Counted from the first letter of the stretch, positions 27,523 to 36,398 are shown. The stretch: DNA of 54,223 nucleotides from an uncultured Collinsella sp. (GCA_900758375.1 CAAERJ010000036.1:1-54223); one strand, 5' to 3'. Translations and numbers: made by a program. The notes: generated by a model not told the origin, from the sequence alone.

Positions 27523-28372
27523 GACGCACTCCGTAGAACACGCGGCTCACCGAGTTATAGAAACTCTCGGGACCATAATCAAGCAGCAGCACATCGCCGG
27601 GACCACGGCGCACAGCCACGCTCTCGACCGTGCCATCGCAGGTAATAAACTGTCCATCGATGGCGATCGCCGGAACGCTCGGGCGGTCATCGGACATAAA
27701 GATCTCCACGACATCGCTCGGCGAGGTCAAAAAAGCGCGAGCCTGAATGGTATGCGGAGCGATGGGCACACAGACCATGCCCGTGTAATCGGGGCTGACA
27801 ATGGGGCCGCCGGCGGAAAGCGCGTAGCCGGTAGAGCCGGTCGCCGTCGAAACGACCACGCCGTCACCGCGCAGGCGGTCGATATGATGGCCGGACACCG
27901 TGATGTCAAATTCGACCATATCGGACAGGGGCCCGCGCGTAAGCGCCATATCGTTGAGGGCAAACGTGCGCACAACATCCTTCGTGCCGTCTTCGCGAAC
28001 CGAAACAATATCGGCGGCGATGGTGGCACGGCGGCTCACATGGAGCTCGCCGGACAGGGCATCGCTCACGACCTGCAAAATGTCGCGCTCCTCGGGGCTC
28101 GCGGCCGTCAAAAAACCCAAATGACCATAGGAAAGACCCAAAATGGGAATCTCACGGTAGTTGAGAATGCGGGCGGCACGCAGCAGCGTGCCGTCGCCGC
28201 CGAGCGTAATAACCAAGTCGGCATCGTCAACATCGGGCGCGCTCTGGATCTTGGAGCGCTGATCGGCAGCCCATGCGACCTCGTAGCCCTGGCGCGAAAG
28301 CCAAAGCTCGAGCATCAGGCCGCTCTCGACCGCCTCTTGCTTGTAGTAATTGGGAACCAGAAAGACCTTCAT
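27512..28372 (-). CDS. nadK: NAD kinase
   Basis: Phosphorylates NAD to NADP. The 286-residue protein has the GGDGTLLRAAR motif near residue 58, NDMALTRG near residue 138 and TATGSTGYALSAGGPI near residue 173. Start overlaps the tlyA stop by four bases (ATGA) and its end overlaps recN, a coupling common to this operon in Gram-positives. Confidence 0.95.
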   Translation of the reverse strand: MKVFLVPNYYKQEAVESGLMLELWLSRQGYEVAWAADQRSKIQSAPDVDDADLVITLGGDGTLLRAARILNYREIPILGLSYGHLGFLTAASPEERDILQVVSDALSGELHVSRRATIAADIVSVREDGTKDVVRTFALNDMALTRGPLSDMVEFDITVSGHHIDRLRGDGVVVSTATGSTGYALSAGGPIVSPDYTGMVCVPIAPHTIQARAFLTSPSDVVEIFMSDDRPSVPAIAIDGQFITCDGTVESVAVRRGPGDVLLLDYGPESFYNSVSRVFYGVRHDR

Positions 28373-29181
28373 AGCGTTGCAGCTTTCTCGCTCAAAACCG
28401 ATACCTGGGATTGCAACTCAGCCTCGGCGCGCTCGCCGGTCGCAAACCTCGTGCCGTACAAGAAAAACTCAACGTTGCCCTTGGCGCCGTGGATGGGCGA
28501 CACGCACACGTCGAGCGGGAACAGGCCCTTGGCGGCAAAAAGCTCGATCGCCGCCGTGAGCGTATCGCGACGCACGGCGGGGTCGGTCACGATACCGCCC
28601 TCGCCCACCAGCGCAGCCGGCGCCTCAAACTGGGGTTTTACGAGCGTGCAAAACGAACCCGAAGGCTTCAGGCACGCCAGCACGGCGTCGATGATATTCG
28701 CGATACTCGTAAACGACACGTCGCAGACAGCCAAGTCGATAGAGCCGCCATAGCCGAGCTCGGGCAGCTGCGTCACGTTGGTGCGCTCGTGGAGCGTCAC
28801 GCGCTCGTCTTGGCGAAGCGACCAATCAAACTGAGCGCGACCCACATCGACCGAAACGACTGTGGCGGCGCCGCGCTTGAGCAGGCAATCGGTAAAGCCG
28901 CCCGTGGAGCATCCCACATCGAGGCAGGCAAGGCCCGTGGGATCGATACAAAACGCATCGAGCGCGCCCTCGAGCTTGAGCCCGCCGCGCCCAACGTAGG
29001 GAATACGACCCTTCACGTGCAACGGCAGGCCCGGCGTCACCTTAAGGCCCGGTGAGGTCAAACGCTCGCCGCCACTCGAGACCAAGCCGGCCATAAGAGT
29101 GCGAAGGGCATCCGCGCGATCGGCGCAGATGCCCTGTGAAATCAGTTCGTCATCGAGACGCACACGTTTCATGAATGCCAT
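28369..29181 (-). CDS. tlyA: TlyA-family rRNA 2'-O-methyltransferase
   Basis: Probably methylates cytidines of 16S and 23S rRNA, as TlyA does in mycobacteria. About 270 residues: an S4 RNA-binding domain (VRLDDELISQG) followed by an FtsJ-type methyltransferase with CLDVGCSTGGFTDCLLKRGA near residue 85 and LVKPQFEA near residue 190. The ATG at 29181 overlaps the xseB stop as TGATG, so I chose it; an ATG at 29172 fits family alignments equally well. Some members were named haemolysins. Here the housekeeping operon supports a ribosomal role. Confidence 0.9.
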   Translation of the reverse strand: MAFMKRVRLDDELISQGICADRADALRTLMAGLVSSGGERLTSPGLKVTPGLPLHVKGRIPYVGRGGLKLEGALDAFCIDPTGLACLDVGCSTGGFTDCLLKRGAATVVSVDVGRAQFDWSLRQDERVTLHERTNVTQLPELGYGGSIDLAVCDVSFTSIANIIDAVLACLKPSGSFCTLVKPQFEAPAALVGEGGIVTDPAVRRDTLTAAIELFAAKGLFPLDVCVSPIHGAKGNVEFFLYGTRFATGERAEAELQSQVSVLSEKAATL

Positions 29182-29447
29182 CAACCATTCGTATCCGGAG
29201 ACGCGGCCTGGCTATCCTGGGATTCGTTTGCCGCATCCTCATCGTATTCCTGCTCGAGCTTATCGGCCTCACGAGGCGTCAACTCAAACTTATCGACCAT
29301 ATCGACCGCACGGGAGCCCAGCTCGATCGCCTCGTCAAACAGATCGAGCGAACGCTCCAGGGACGTATCCTTGGAGCGAACGGTCGCGATAATCTGGTCC
29401 AAGCGGTTCGAGATCTCGTCGAAGTTGCGGACGGAACCCTCTGGCAT
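29181..29447 (-). CDS. xseB: Exodeoxyribonuclease VII small subunit
   Basis: The 88-residue small subunit works only with the large subunit XseA. The core NFDEISNRLDQIIATVRSKDTSLERSLDLFDEAIELG is a clear match to the family; the tail is acidic. It follows nusB by two bases with GGAG at a good distance. The large-subunit gene xseA, usually next to it, is not in this window. Confidence 0.88.
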   Translation of the reverse strand: MPEGSVRNFDEISNRLDQIIATVRSKDTSLERSLDLFDEAIELGSRAVDMVDKFELTPREADKLEQEYDEDAANESQDSQAASPDTNG

Positions 29448-29449
29448 GG

Positions 29450-30034
29450 CTACTCCTTGACGGTACCGGTCTCGGCCTCGGCGACCTCGGCATCCTCGTC
29501 GAGAACGCCGGCCGCAGCCTGAGCGGCGGCAACCTTGGCGGCAGCCTCGGCGGCCTGGGCCTCCTCGCGGGCACGGTCCTCGGCCAGTAGCTCCTGATAG
29601 AGGTCCTCGCCCGGCAGCCCCTCGCTACGAGCGATCTTGCCCAGCACGCCGTTGACAAACGACGCGGACTGGTCAGTGCCATAGGCCTTGGCAAGCTCGA
29701 CGGCCTCGTTGATCACGATGGCGTCCGAGACCTCCTCGTCGGTGAGGAAGCGCATCTCGTAGACGGCGATACGCAGCAGGTTGCGGTCGGCGCCGGGCAT
29801 GCGCATAAGATCCCAGTTCTTGGCGACGGCGCGCAGGGCACAATCGATGCGATCGATATGCTCGTAGGCACCGCGGCAAAGCTCCAGCGCATAGGGGTCG
29901 AGGGGGCCCTTCGAGATCAGGAAATCGCCCTCGAGGACGCGCTCGAGCGGGCTGTCCGTGGCCTCGGCCTGGAACAGCAGCTGCAGCGCCTGACTGCGGG
30001 CAAGCGTGCGCCCGCGATAAACCTTAAGGCTCAA
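29450..30034 (-). CDS. nusB: Transcription antitermination factor NusB
   Basis: Binds boxA RNA with NusE to aid rRNA transcription. The all-helical core includes ARSQALQLLFQAEAT near residue 12 and NRNLLRIAVYEM-type residues near 85 (DRNLLRIAVYEM). The start is a TTG at 30034, with AAGGAG six bases upstream lying across the asp23 stop codon; no ATG is available. At 194 residues it is longer than the usual 130-150 because of an Ala/Glu-rich tail after about residue 145. Confidence 0.92.
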   Translation of the reverse strand: MSLKVYRGRTLARSQALQLLFQAEATDSPLERVLEGDFLISKGPLDPYALELCRGAYEHIDRIDCALRAVAKNWDLMRMPGADRNLLRIAVYEMRFLTDEEVSDAIVINEAVELAKAYGTDQSASFVNGVLGKIARSEGLPGEDLYQELLAEDRAREEAQAAEAAAKVAAAQAAAGVLDEDAEVAEAETGTVKE

Positions 30035-30037
30035 AGG

Positions 30038-30400
30038 TTACTCCTTGGGGAAAACGAGGCCGTCGATGCAAACGTCAACGCGCTCGACCTCGACGCCCAC
30101 CTGAGCATCGATGGCGGCGACCACGGCGGCGCGAACGGCCTCTGCGAGTTTCTTGAACGGATAGCCAAAGAACACCACGACACGCACAGTGAGTGCGAGC
30201 TTGTCGCCGACGACCTCGGCCTCGACCGCCGGCTCGGAAGCCGGGGCCTTGGACGAGAGCATCATGGAGACAAGGTTGGTGGCAAGGTCCTTGACGCCAA
30301 CGGAGGCGATGCCCTCGACATCCGACACGGCGCGCGAGACGATGGCGGTCAGAACATCGGGCGAAATGCCGATGCCGTCAATCTTGATTTCCTGGGGCAT
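30038..30400 (-). CDS. Asp23/Gls24-family protein
   Basis: A 120-residue member of the Asp23 family, linked to the cell envelope in several Gram-positives. The typical start ISPDVLTAIVSRAVSDVEGIASVG is clear, as is the C-terminal RVDVCIDGLVF. No membrane segment or signal peptide. AGGAGG precedes the ATG. It sits between efp and nusB, a placement that is common for YqhY-type members in Firmicutes. Confidence 0.88.
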   Translation of the reverse strand: MPQEIKIDGIGISPDVLTAIVSRAVSDVEGIASVGVKDLATNLVSMMLSSKAPASEPAVEAEVVGDKLALTVRVVVFFGYPFKKLAEAVRAAVVAAIDAQVGVEVERVDVCIDGLVFPKE

Positions 30401-30424
30401 GAGTCCTCCTAGAAGAGTTGGTTG

Positions 30425-30988
30425 CTAGACGCGGGAGACGAACTTGCCGTCGCGGGTGTCAACCTTGATGACCTCGCCCTCGTTGAGGTACATGGGGACC
30501 TGGATGACAGCGCCGGTGTCGATCGTGGCCGGCTTGGTGGAACCCTGGACGGTGTCGCCCTTAAAGCCCGGGTCGGTCTGGACGATGGTGGTCTCGATGA
30601 ACATCGGCGGGGTCACGCCCATGAGCTCATCGTCGGCGAAGAGCAGCTGGCAGATGTCGTTCTCGCGCAGCCACTTGGAGTTCTCGCCCACCATGTCCTC
30701 GGGAACGGGAACCTGCTCATAGGTCTCATTGTCCATGAAGATGTAGTCGGCGCCATCGTTGTAGAGGTACTGGAACTCACGGGTGGTGAGCATAACGCTC
30801 TCGAACTTGGTGCCGGCGTTGCAGGTGTTCTCGACGACGCGGCCGCTCTTGATGTCGCGGGTCTTGTAGCGCACAAACGCGCCGCCCTTGCCCGGCTTGA
30901 CATGCTGGAACTCGACGATGGTGTAGACCTTGTCCTTAATGCGGAGACCGAGGCCGTTCTTGAAGTCGGCGGTAGAGATAGTAGGCAT
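30425..30988 (-). CDS. efp: Elongation factor P
   Basis: Rescues ribosomes stalled at proline runs. The 187 residues fit the three-barrel protein. The loop FQHVKPGKGGAFVR near residues 28-41 carries the lysine that is modified in many bacteria. The ATG has AAAGG upstream. A TATAAT box lies on the minus strand at 31051-31046 without a clear -35. This is the first gene of the efp-asp23-nusB-xseB-tlyA-nadK-recN operon. Confidence 0.95.
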   Translation of the reverse strand: MPTISTADFKNGLGLRIKDKVYTIVEFQHVKPGKGGAFVRYKTRDIKSGRVVENTCNAGTKFESVMLTTREFQYLYNDGADYIFMDNETYEQVPVPEDMVGENSKWLRENDICQLLFADDELMGVTPPMFIETTIVQTDPGFKGDTVQGSTKPATIDTGAVIQVPMYLNEGEVIKVDTRDGKFVSRV

Positions 30989-31081
30989 AGCGACCTTTCT
31001 TGTTATTGGCTAGACGCACAAACGTCCAAATTACATACGACCGAAATTATACACTTGCAGACGGCGGCTGCGGCGAGCGCA

Positions 31082-31125
31082 TAAAAAGAGAACGCGGGAC
31101 GCCCGAATCGATCCGGACGCCCCGC
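31082..31125 (-). terminator. Terminator after the M24 peptidase gene
   Basis: On the minus strand a 12-bp stem with two wobble pairs (GCGGGGCGTCCG with CGGGCGTCCCGC) is followed by TTCTCTTTTT. It separates the peptidase gene from the efp operon. Confidence 0.85.
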
Positions 31126-31147
31126 CCCAAAAATCTATCGAAATGGG

Positions 31148-32278
31148 CTAGCAATCGATGACGTGCAGGTCGTGCGGGGTCTTGGTGAAGGGCTCGTAGC
31201 CGTTCTCGGTGACGACACCGTAGTCCTCCAGGCGCACGCCGCCCACACCGGGCAGGTAGACGCCGGGCTCCATGGTAATAACCGAGCCGACCTCAATGAT
31301 GTTCTTGCTACGGTTGAAGTTGGGCAGCTCGTGGATGTCGATACCAACGCCGTGGCCCAGGCCATGGTTGTAGTAATCGCCATAACCGGCATCGCCGATG
31401 ATCTTCTTGGAGAGCTTGAAGATGTCGTTGCCCTCGACGCCCGGATGGATGGCGGCGACGCATTCCTCGTGCGTGCGGCGCACGAGTGCGTACAGGTCGA
31501 GCTGCTCCTGCGTGGGCTCGCCCATCACGACGGTGCGTGTCATGTCGGAGCGGTAATCACAGTAGCCCGCACCGTAATCCATAAGAACGAAATCGCCCTT
31601 CTCGATCACGCGGTCGCTCGGCACGGCATGCGGGTTGGCGGTGTTGGGACCGCTCGCCACGATGGAGCCAAAGGCAAGGCTATCGGCGCCGTTGGCGAAC
31701 ATAAAGTTCTCGAGCTCGTTGCGAACCTGCTTCTCGGTCATACCAGGCTTAATAAAGCCGAGCATGTGCTGGAAGGCGGCATCGGTGATCGACTGCGCAT
31801 GGCGCATGAGCTCGATCTCCTCGGCGTCCTTGATGGCGCGCATCTTACGGATGTCGTCGTGCATCAGCGGCAACATGCAGGCAACGGAGCGGTCCTCCAG
31901 ACCACGCTGAATACCCTGGTAGAAATTGATCTGCATGTCGTCCTCGACGGCGCAGACGCGGCACTTGTTGGCCGCAATCTTGCCAGCGACCCAACCGGGG
32001 ATGGTTCCCTCGTCCATGTCGTAGACCCAGGGGCTGCCGGCGGGCGTGTTCTCCTCAAAGCTGTTGAGATAGCGCGAGTCGGTATGGAACAGGCACTGGT
32101 CAGCCGTAATAAACGCCGCGTGCGGGAACTCGAAGGTGTAGTCGAAGACGCCCTTCACGCCCGTGAGCCAACGAAGATTTGCCTCGTCGCGCACCACGAT
32201 AGCGTCGTAGCCGCGCTCGACCATCAGGGCACGGACACGTTCGATACGACCGGCAGGACCGGCAGCAAACTCAGACAT
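31148..32278 (-). CDS. M24-family Xaa-Pro peptidase
   Basis: Cleaves X-Pro bonds in peptides using two metal ions. The 376-residue protein has a creatinase-like N-domain (residues 1-130) and the M24 pita-bread fold with metal ligands in MDYGAGYCDYRSDMTRT near residue 225, GHGVGIDIHELP near residue 305 and MEPGVYLPGVGGVRLED near residue 338. AAAGGA precedes the ATG. Whether it acts as aminopeptidase P or as prolidase cannot be told by sequence alone. Placement next to efp is common in Gram-positives. Confidence 0.92.
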   Translation of the reverse strand: MSEFAAGPAGRIERVRALMVERGYDAIVVRDEANLRWLTGVKGVFDYTFEFPHAAFITADQCLFHTDSRYLNSFEENTPAGSPWVYDMDEGTIPGWVAGKIAANKCRVCAVEDDMQINFYQGIQRGLEDRSVACMLPLMHDDIRKMRAIKDAEEIELMRHAQSITDAAFQHMLGFIKPGMTEKQVRNELENFMFANGADSLAFGSIVASGPNTANPHAVPSDRVIEKGDFVLMDYGAGYCDYRSDMTRTVVMGEPTQEQLDLYALVRRTHEECVAAIHPGVEGNDIFKLSKKIIGDAGYGDYYNHGLGHGVGIDIHELPNFNRSKNIIEVGSVITMEPGVYLPGVGGVRLEDYGVVTENGYEPFTKTPHDLHVIDC

Positions 32279-32310
32279 GCAGATTCCTTTCTTATTGTCT
32301 CTATAAAGAC

Positions 32311-32373
32311 GGGACGGGTCTCAACCGAACGTCAGAATCGCATGCGATCCGCAACCGATTGGAAACCCGTCCC
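32311..32373. repeat. Short inverted repeat with GGGAC core
   Basis: GGGACGGGT and ACCCGTCCC lie about 45 bases apart, with an inner 12-bp palindrome ATCGCATGCGAT at the centre. It lies between aroB and the M24 peptidase gene, about 30 bp upstream of the peptidase start, and could end aroB transcripts. Confidence 0.65.
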
Positions 32374-32410
32374 TCAACATGATACGAAAGACGAAGGATG
32401 TCAATAAAAC

Positions 32411-33520
32411 TTAGAGAAGTTCTTTGCGAGAAGCCAAGTAGGCATGAGCATGGCGCTCAAGAACCTCGTCCTCAACGCTCGTTAGACGAATGGCGCCGAG
32501 TGCCGCGGGCAGCGGCAACATGCTGCGGTTTGAGCGGGCGAACTGCTGCTTGCGGAACTCCTCGATAAACGCGGTGGGCTCCAGGTCGAAGGCAAGCTCC
32601 TCGATACCAAAGTCCTCCAGGCAGTCATCGACCTCAAAAACGTAATCGATATCGAAGTCGCAAGCATCATGGGCAACGCGCGCCTCAAAACGCATGCCCT
32701 CGGACAACAACTGGTAGGCAGGGATCTGCGAAGCGGCATCGCCCAAGCAGGCGCGCAGGGTACGCTCCCCCGTCTTACCAAAATCGAGCGCATGGCGGGC
32801 GCTCGGGTTCGTAGCCATCAGTACGTCCTTGCGGGCAGTCTGAGACCACTGCACGGCATTGACGAGCGCGACCTCCTCGCCCGCGAGAATCTCGGGGACG
32901 GTCTCAGTAAACTGATTCCAGCGGGACTTGCTGCTCGAAAGCATGGTGCCAACAAGTACCACATAGCCGAGCTTGAGGCCCTCGGGGTCCGCCTCGCGAA
33001 CAAGGTCGAGGTCGCACACGACCAAGCCCGGCTCGGGACGGAACGCGATAGCGGGAAGTGCATTCGCCGACGAGGCGACGAGCGGCTTCATGGTCGTCGC
33101 GACCGTAAGCATGGCGTCGAACGTCGTCGGCAGCAAGGCGCACTCGGTGCGACCGCACCACTGATTGGCACACCAACAAACGACCGAGCAGGTCACCGTG
33201 TCGCCGACAGCGACAATCAGGTCGTCGCAGGTAATGCCGTTAGCCGACAGGGCGCCAAAGACGGTATCGGCATCGGCCAGCATAGCGCCGGCAGGCGAAA
33301 CCTCAAGCGAAAGCTGCGACACGGCAAAACCGGCGTCGACCAGCGCATGCTCGACGACCTCGCCAAAACGCTCGGATGCGCCTTCGTTCCAAACCACCAT
33401 CGCGCGTTTAGGCTTGCCCACAGCCGAGGCAAACATGCGCGGCAGCTCCTCGAACGCGCCCAATCCGACGCGGACATCGACACTGCGGTTTTGGAAATTG
33501 ATAAGTTGACGGCGAATCAT
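32411..33520 (-). CDS. aroB: Degenerate 3-dehydroquinate synthase homologue
   Basis: A 369-residue AroB-like protein next to aroK, an arrangement typical of true aroB. Overall shape is kept (RSVDVRVGLGAFEELPRMF; PTTFDAMLTV), but the NAD and active-site motifs have changed. The GGGVVGD loop reads VGDTVTCS. The lysine-bearing VDSSVGGKT segment reads LTVATTMKP. The metal-ligand motif NFGHTFGHA reads DFGKTGERT, and the AEVIKYG glutamate is not found. It is full length and uninterrupted, so it seems kept but probably not as a normal synthase. It overlaps aroK by four bases. Confidence 0.75.
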   Translation of the reverse strand: MIRRQLINFQNRSVDVRVGLGAFEELPRMFASAVGKPKRAMVVWNEGASERFGEVVEHALVDAGFAVSQLSLEVSPAGAMLADADTVFGALSANGITCDDLIVAVGDTVTCSVVCWCANQWCGRTECALLPTTFDAMLTVATTMKPLVASSANALPAIAFRPEPGLVVCDLDLVREADPEGLKLGYVVLVGTMLSSSKSRWNQFTETVPEILAGEEVALVNAVQWSQTARKDVLMATNPSARHALDFGKTGERTLRACLGDAASQIPAYQLLSEGMRFEARVAHDACDFDIDYVFEVDDCLEDFGIEELAFDLEPTAFIEEFRKQQFARSNRSMLPLPAALGAIRLTSVEDEVLERHAHAYLASRKELL

Positions 33521-34050
33521 AGCAGTCCACGCTCCAAAAGCATCTCGGCACAAAGGTAGGAAACGTCCTCGAAGGACTTGTTGCGAATATCAAGGGTAAT
33601 ATCGGCGGCTTGGCGATACAGCGGACGGCGATGCTCAAACAGGCGCGCGGCGTGCTCGGGCGAGCGGAAATCGGGTCGGGTATCGGAACGGCGAATCTGG
33701 CGCAACGAGTCCTCAAAGTCGCCTTCGAGGTACACGCATGTACCCATCTCGTGCATCAGCTCAATGTTCACCGGCGTCTCGACGATGCCACCCCCGCACG
33801 ATACCAGCAGGCTGCGCTCGCTCTGAAGCGAACGGAGTGCCGAGGTCTCGAGCTCGCGAAAACGATCCTCACCCTCGGTCTTAAATATCTCGGTCACCGA
33901 CTTGCCGCATCGACGCACAACCAAACGATCGGTATCGATGAATCGACGCTTGAACATAGTGCCCACATTGCGCGCAAGCGTCGACTTGCCCGCGCCCAAA
34001 AAGCCGATAAAGAAGATATGGTCGCAGCCGTGTTTGATGTGCTGAGACAT
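33517..34050 (-). CDS. aroK: Shikimate kinase
   Basis: Phosphorylates shikimate in aromatic amino-acid synthesis. The 177-residue protein keeps the active-site set: P-loop GFLGAGKST near residue 16, FIDTD near residue 37 (shikimate Asp), FRELE near residue 63 (Arg), CGGG near residue 85, and RRPLY near residue 145 (lid Arg). It should be active, in contrast to its degenerate aroB partner. Confidence 0.92.
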   Translation of the reverse strand: MSQHIKHGCDHIFFIGFLGAGKSTLARNVGTMFKRRFIDTDRLVVRRCGKSVTEIFKTEGEDRFRELETSALRSLQSERSLLVSCGGGIVETPVNIELMHEMGTCVYLEGDFEDSLRQIRRSDTRPDFRSPEHAARLFEHRRPLYRQAADITLDIRNKSFEDVSYLCAEMLLERGLL

Positions 34051-34058
34051 GGCGAAAC

Positions 34059-34556
34059 CTATTCCTCGCAGGGAAGGTCGCGCAGGGCCCGGCGCTCAAA
34101 GATACGGAAGATCTGCGTGTACCACAGGTCCTGGGTTGCCTGCGGCTTGACCAGAATAGTGTCAACGCCGGCAAAGTTTCCGCTCCATACGTCGGTGTAC
34201 AGCTGGTCACCGATCAGCACGGCCTCGTCGGCCGTGGCGCCCAGACGCTTAAGGCCCGCTTTGAGGGCAAATGGCGCCGGCTTCATGGCGTGGCTAATGG
34301 CCTCGAGCCCCAACTCACGAGCCGAAGCCATGACCTGGTCGCGATGCCAGTTGTTGGACACCATGCACAGCTTAAAGCCCTTGGCATGGGCGGCCTCGAG
34401 CCAGGCGGAGACCGCAGCGGGAACCTGCTCGGTATCACGCGGCACCAGGGTGTTGTCGCGGTCGAGCAGAATGGCGCGCTTGCCGTCGGCCCAGAGGGTA
34501 TCGAGGTCGATGCGATCGACCGAGGCAACATATCGTTTGGGGCTAAAAATCCTCAT
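34059..34556 (-). CDS. YqeG-family HAD IIIA phosphatase
   Basis: A 165-residue HAD phosphatase. Motif I is AILLDRDNTLVPRD near residue 28, motif II falls in LCMVSNN near residue 63, and the last motif is AVLIGDQLYTDVWSGN near residue 115. YqeG homologues resemble phosphatidylglycerophosphatases, but the substrate here is unproven. It starts two bases after the mltG stop and precedes aroK by eight bases. Confidence 0.88.
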   Translation of the reverse strand: MRIFSPKRYVASVDRIDLDTLWADGKRAILLDRDNTLVPRDTEQVPAAVSAWLEAAHAKGFKLCMVSNNWHRDQVMASARELGLEAISHAMKPAPFALKAGLKRLGATADEAVLIGDQLYTDVWSGNFAGVDTILVKPQATQDLWYTQIFRIFERRALRDLPCEE

Positions 34557-34558
34557 GA

Positions 34559-35968
34559 TCAATTCCAAGACTGTTGATGCTCTTCGTAGGTCTGCGAGAA
34601 ATACTCCTCGTCCTGCGTAATATAGAAATACAGGTCATCGGAGTCGGTGGGCTCAAGGGTTGCCTTGAGCGCCTCGAGCGACGGAGAGCAGATGGGCGTG
34701 GGCGGCAGGCCCTCGTGCTTATAGGTGTTATACGGGCTATCGCTCTGCAGGTCGTCCGCGGTAACCTCGCCGCCGGTGACATACATCATGGTCGCATCGC
34801 TATTGAGGTAACGCAGGCCATCGAGCTTGCCCGCCAGACGGTTATAGAAAACCGATGCCACGTGCGCGCGCTGATCGGCATTGAGGCCCTCGCGCTCAAC
34901 GATGGAAGCGAGATTGATGATGTCGTAATCGGACATCTCCACGCCATAGCGATCCTTGATCTTGGCCTCGCAACCGGCAAAATCGAGCGACTTGTACTCG
35001 GTGTTGAATTGATCGAGCATGGCGCGGATAACGTCATCGGCGCTCGGTTTCTTACCCAACGAATAGGTCTTGGGGAATAGGAAGCCCTCGAGTGAATCGT
35101 TTGCAGCGCCCTCAAGGAAGCTATAGTCCTTCACATAGTTGGAGGCCTTTGCCTGATTGAGGAAGTCTTCCTTGGAGATACTGTCGTATGCCTTGGCCAC
35201 GCGATCGGCGACCTGGTCAACCGTCAGGCCCTCTGGGATTGTCAGTGCATCGGAGCCGGCATTTGGCCCCTCCATGAGCTGCTGAACGACCTTGGTCGCA
35301 TCCATCAGCGTCGTGAACGAGTACGTGCCGGGCTTGAGCGACATGTCGGCGTTGAGCTTTTTGACCGCCGCATAGTAATCCTTGGGATTCTCGACAATAT
35401 GGTTCTCGGAGAGAATCGAGGCGATCGTGTCGCCCGAGGCGCCCTCGGGAATCGTAACGGTAACCTGCTGGCCAGCGGTGACACTCACGTCCCCCCCACC
35501 AAACAAGCCCTTGACGGCCGGTACGACGAAGAAGGCGATGGCAGCGAGAACGATCACCGCAACCACAACGCCGATAATCATAGGCACCGGCGAGCTTTTC
35601 TTTTGGGCACCGCGTCGAGCATGCGTGTTATAGCTCGAGCGCGAGGCCGGAGCCACGCCATGCGAGCCGCGTACGTGATGCGCGTGCGATTGAGGGACCT
35701 GCGCGCGCTGGGTGGGCGCCTGCTGTTTAAAGCGGGCGCCACCTGCAGGCTGGGCTGCATGGGCAGAGGACTGCTGAGCAGGACGACGAACAGGCTGCTG
35801 GCCTGGACGCTGAGTGGGCTGAGTGGGGCGAGAAGAGGGCTGCGCCGAACGTGCGGCGGGATGGGCCGCGCGCTGAGTCGGTTGCATCGGACGCTGACCG
35901 GACGATACAGGGCGTGGCGCAGGCTGTCGTGTACGATTCGGCTGGCGCGGATCGAAAGCGCTAGACAT
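34559..35968 (-). CDS. mltG: Endolytic murein transglycosylase MltG
   Basis: Cuts nascent glycan strands at the membrane and so limits chain length. The 469-residue protein has a Gln/Pro/Arg-rich cytosolic tail (residues 1-125), one membrane helix (PMIIGVVVAVIVLAAIAFFVV, about 130-150), a LysM-like section (TVTIPEGASGDTIASIL) and the YceG domain with its catalytic Glu in ASIVEREGLNADQ near residue 355. The tail is longer than in E. coli MltG. It overlaps ruvX by eight bases. Confidence 0.93.
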   Translation of the reverse strand: MSSAFDPRQPNRTRQPAPRPVSSGQRPMQPTQRAAHPAARSAQPSSRPTQPTQRPGQQPVRRPAQQSSAHAAQPAGGARFKQQAPTQRAQVPQSHAHHVRGSHGVAPASRSSYNTHARRGAQKKSSPVPMIIGVVVAVIVLAAIAFFVVPAVKGLFGGGDVSVTAGQQVTVTIPEGASGDTIASILSENHIVENPKDYYAAVKKLNADMSLKPGTYSFTTLMDATKVVQQLMEGPNAGSDALTIPEGLTVDQVADRVAKAYDSISKEDFLNQAKASNYVKDYSFLEGAANDSLEGFLFPKTYSLGKKPSADDVIRAMLDQFNTEYKSLDFAGCEAKIKDRYGVEMSDYDIINLASIVEREGLNADQRAHVASVFYNRLAGKLDGLRYLNSDATMMYVTGGEVTADDLQSDSPYNTYKHEGLPPTPICSPSLEALKATLEPTDSDDLYFYITQDEEYFSQTYEEHQQSWN

Positions 35969-36389
35969 GCGAAACCTCCTCGTTTTTGCGATCGAGCCAC
36001 GTCTGCAAGAACAGGCTGGCGGCGATCATGTCGATCTTGCCCCTCATCTGCTTTTCGTTGAGTCCCTGCTCGCGCAGGATACGCTTGGCCTCTTGCGAGG
36101 ACAGGCGCTCGTCCTCAAACTCCAGCGGAAGATCGAGCTCGTCGGCGATCTTTTGCGCTACGGCGGCAACGCGCTCGGCCTGGGGGCCAGGCTCGCCGGC
36201 CATGGTCAGGGGACGCCCGCTTACCAGGATGTCGGGCTCATAGTCCTCGACCAGGTAACGGAACGTCTTAGCCATACCAGTGACCTCGGCGGCCGGGAGC
36301 ACCTTGACGGGCATCGCCATCTTGCCATCACGGCTCGAGACGGCGATGCCGATCCTGGTCTCCCCTATGTCCAGCGCGAGCGCGACCAC
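35961..36389 (-). CDS. ruvX: RuvX/YqgF-type RNase H-fold resolvase
   Basis: A 142-residue RNase H-fold protein, thought to resolve Holliday junctions or process pre-16S rRNA. The first Asp is in ALDIGETRIGIAVS near residue 5; others are in FEDERLSSQEA near residue 97 and KIDMIAASLFLQTWLD near 118. The start lies ten bases past the alaS stop. The alaS-ruvX-mltG order is common in Gram-positives. Confidence 0.93.
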   Translation of the reverse strand: MVALALDIGETRIGIAVSSRDGKMAMPVKVLPAAEVTGMAKTFRYLVEDYEPDILVSGRPLTMAGEPGPQAERVAAVAQKIADELDLPLEFEDERLSSQEAKRILREQGLNEKQMRGKIDMIAASLFLQTWLDRKNEEVSHV

Positions 36390-36398
36390 AGCGACTAC

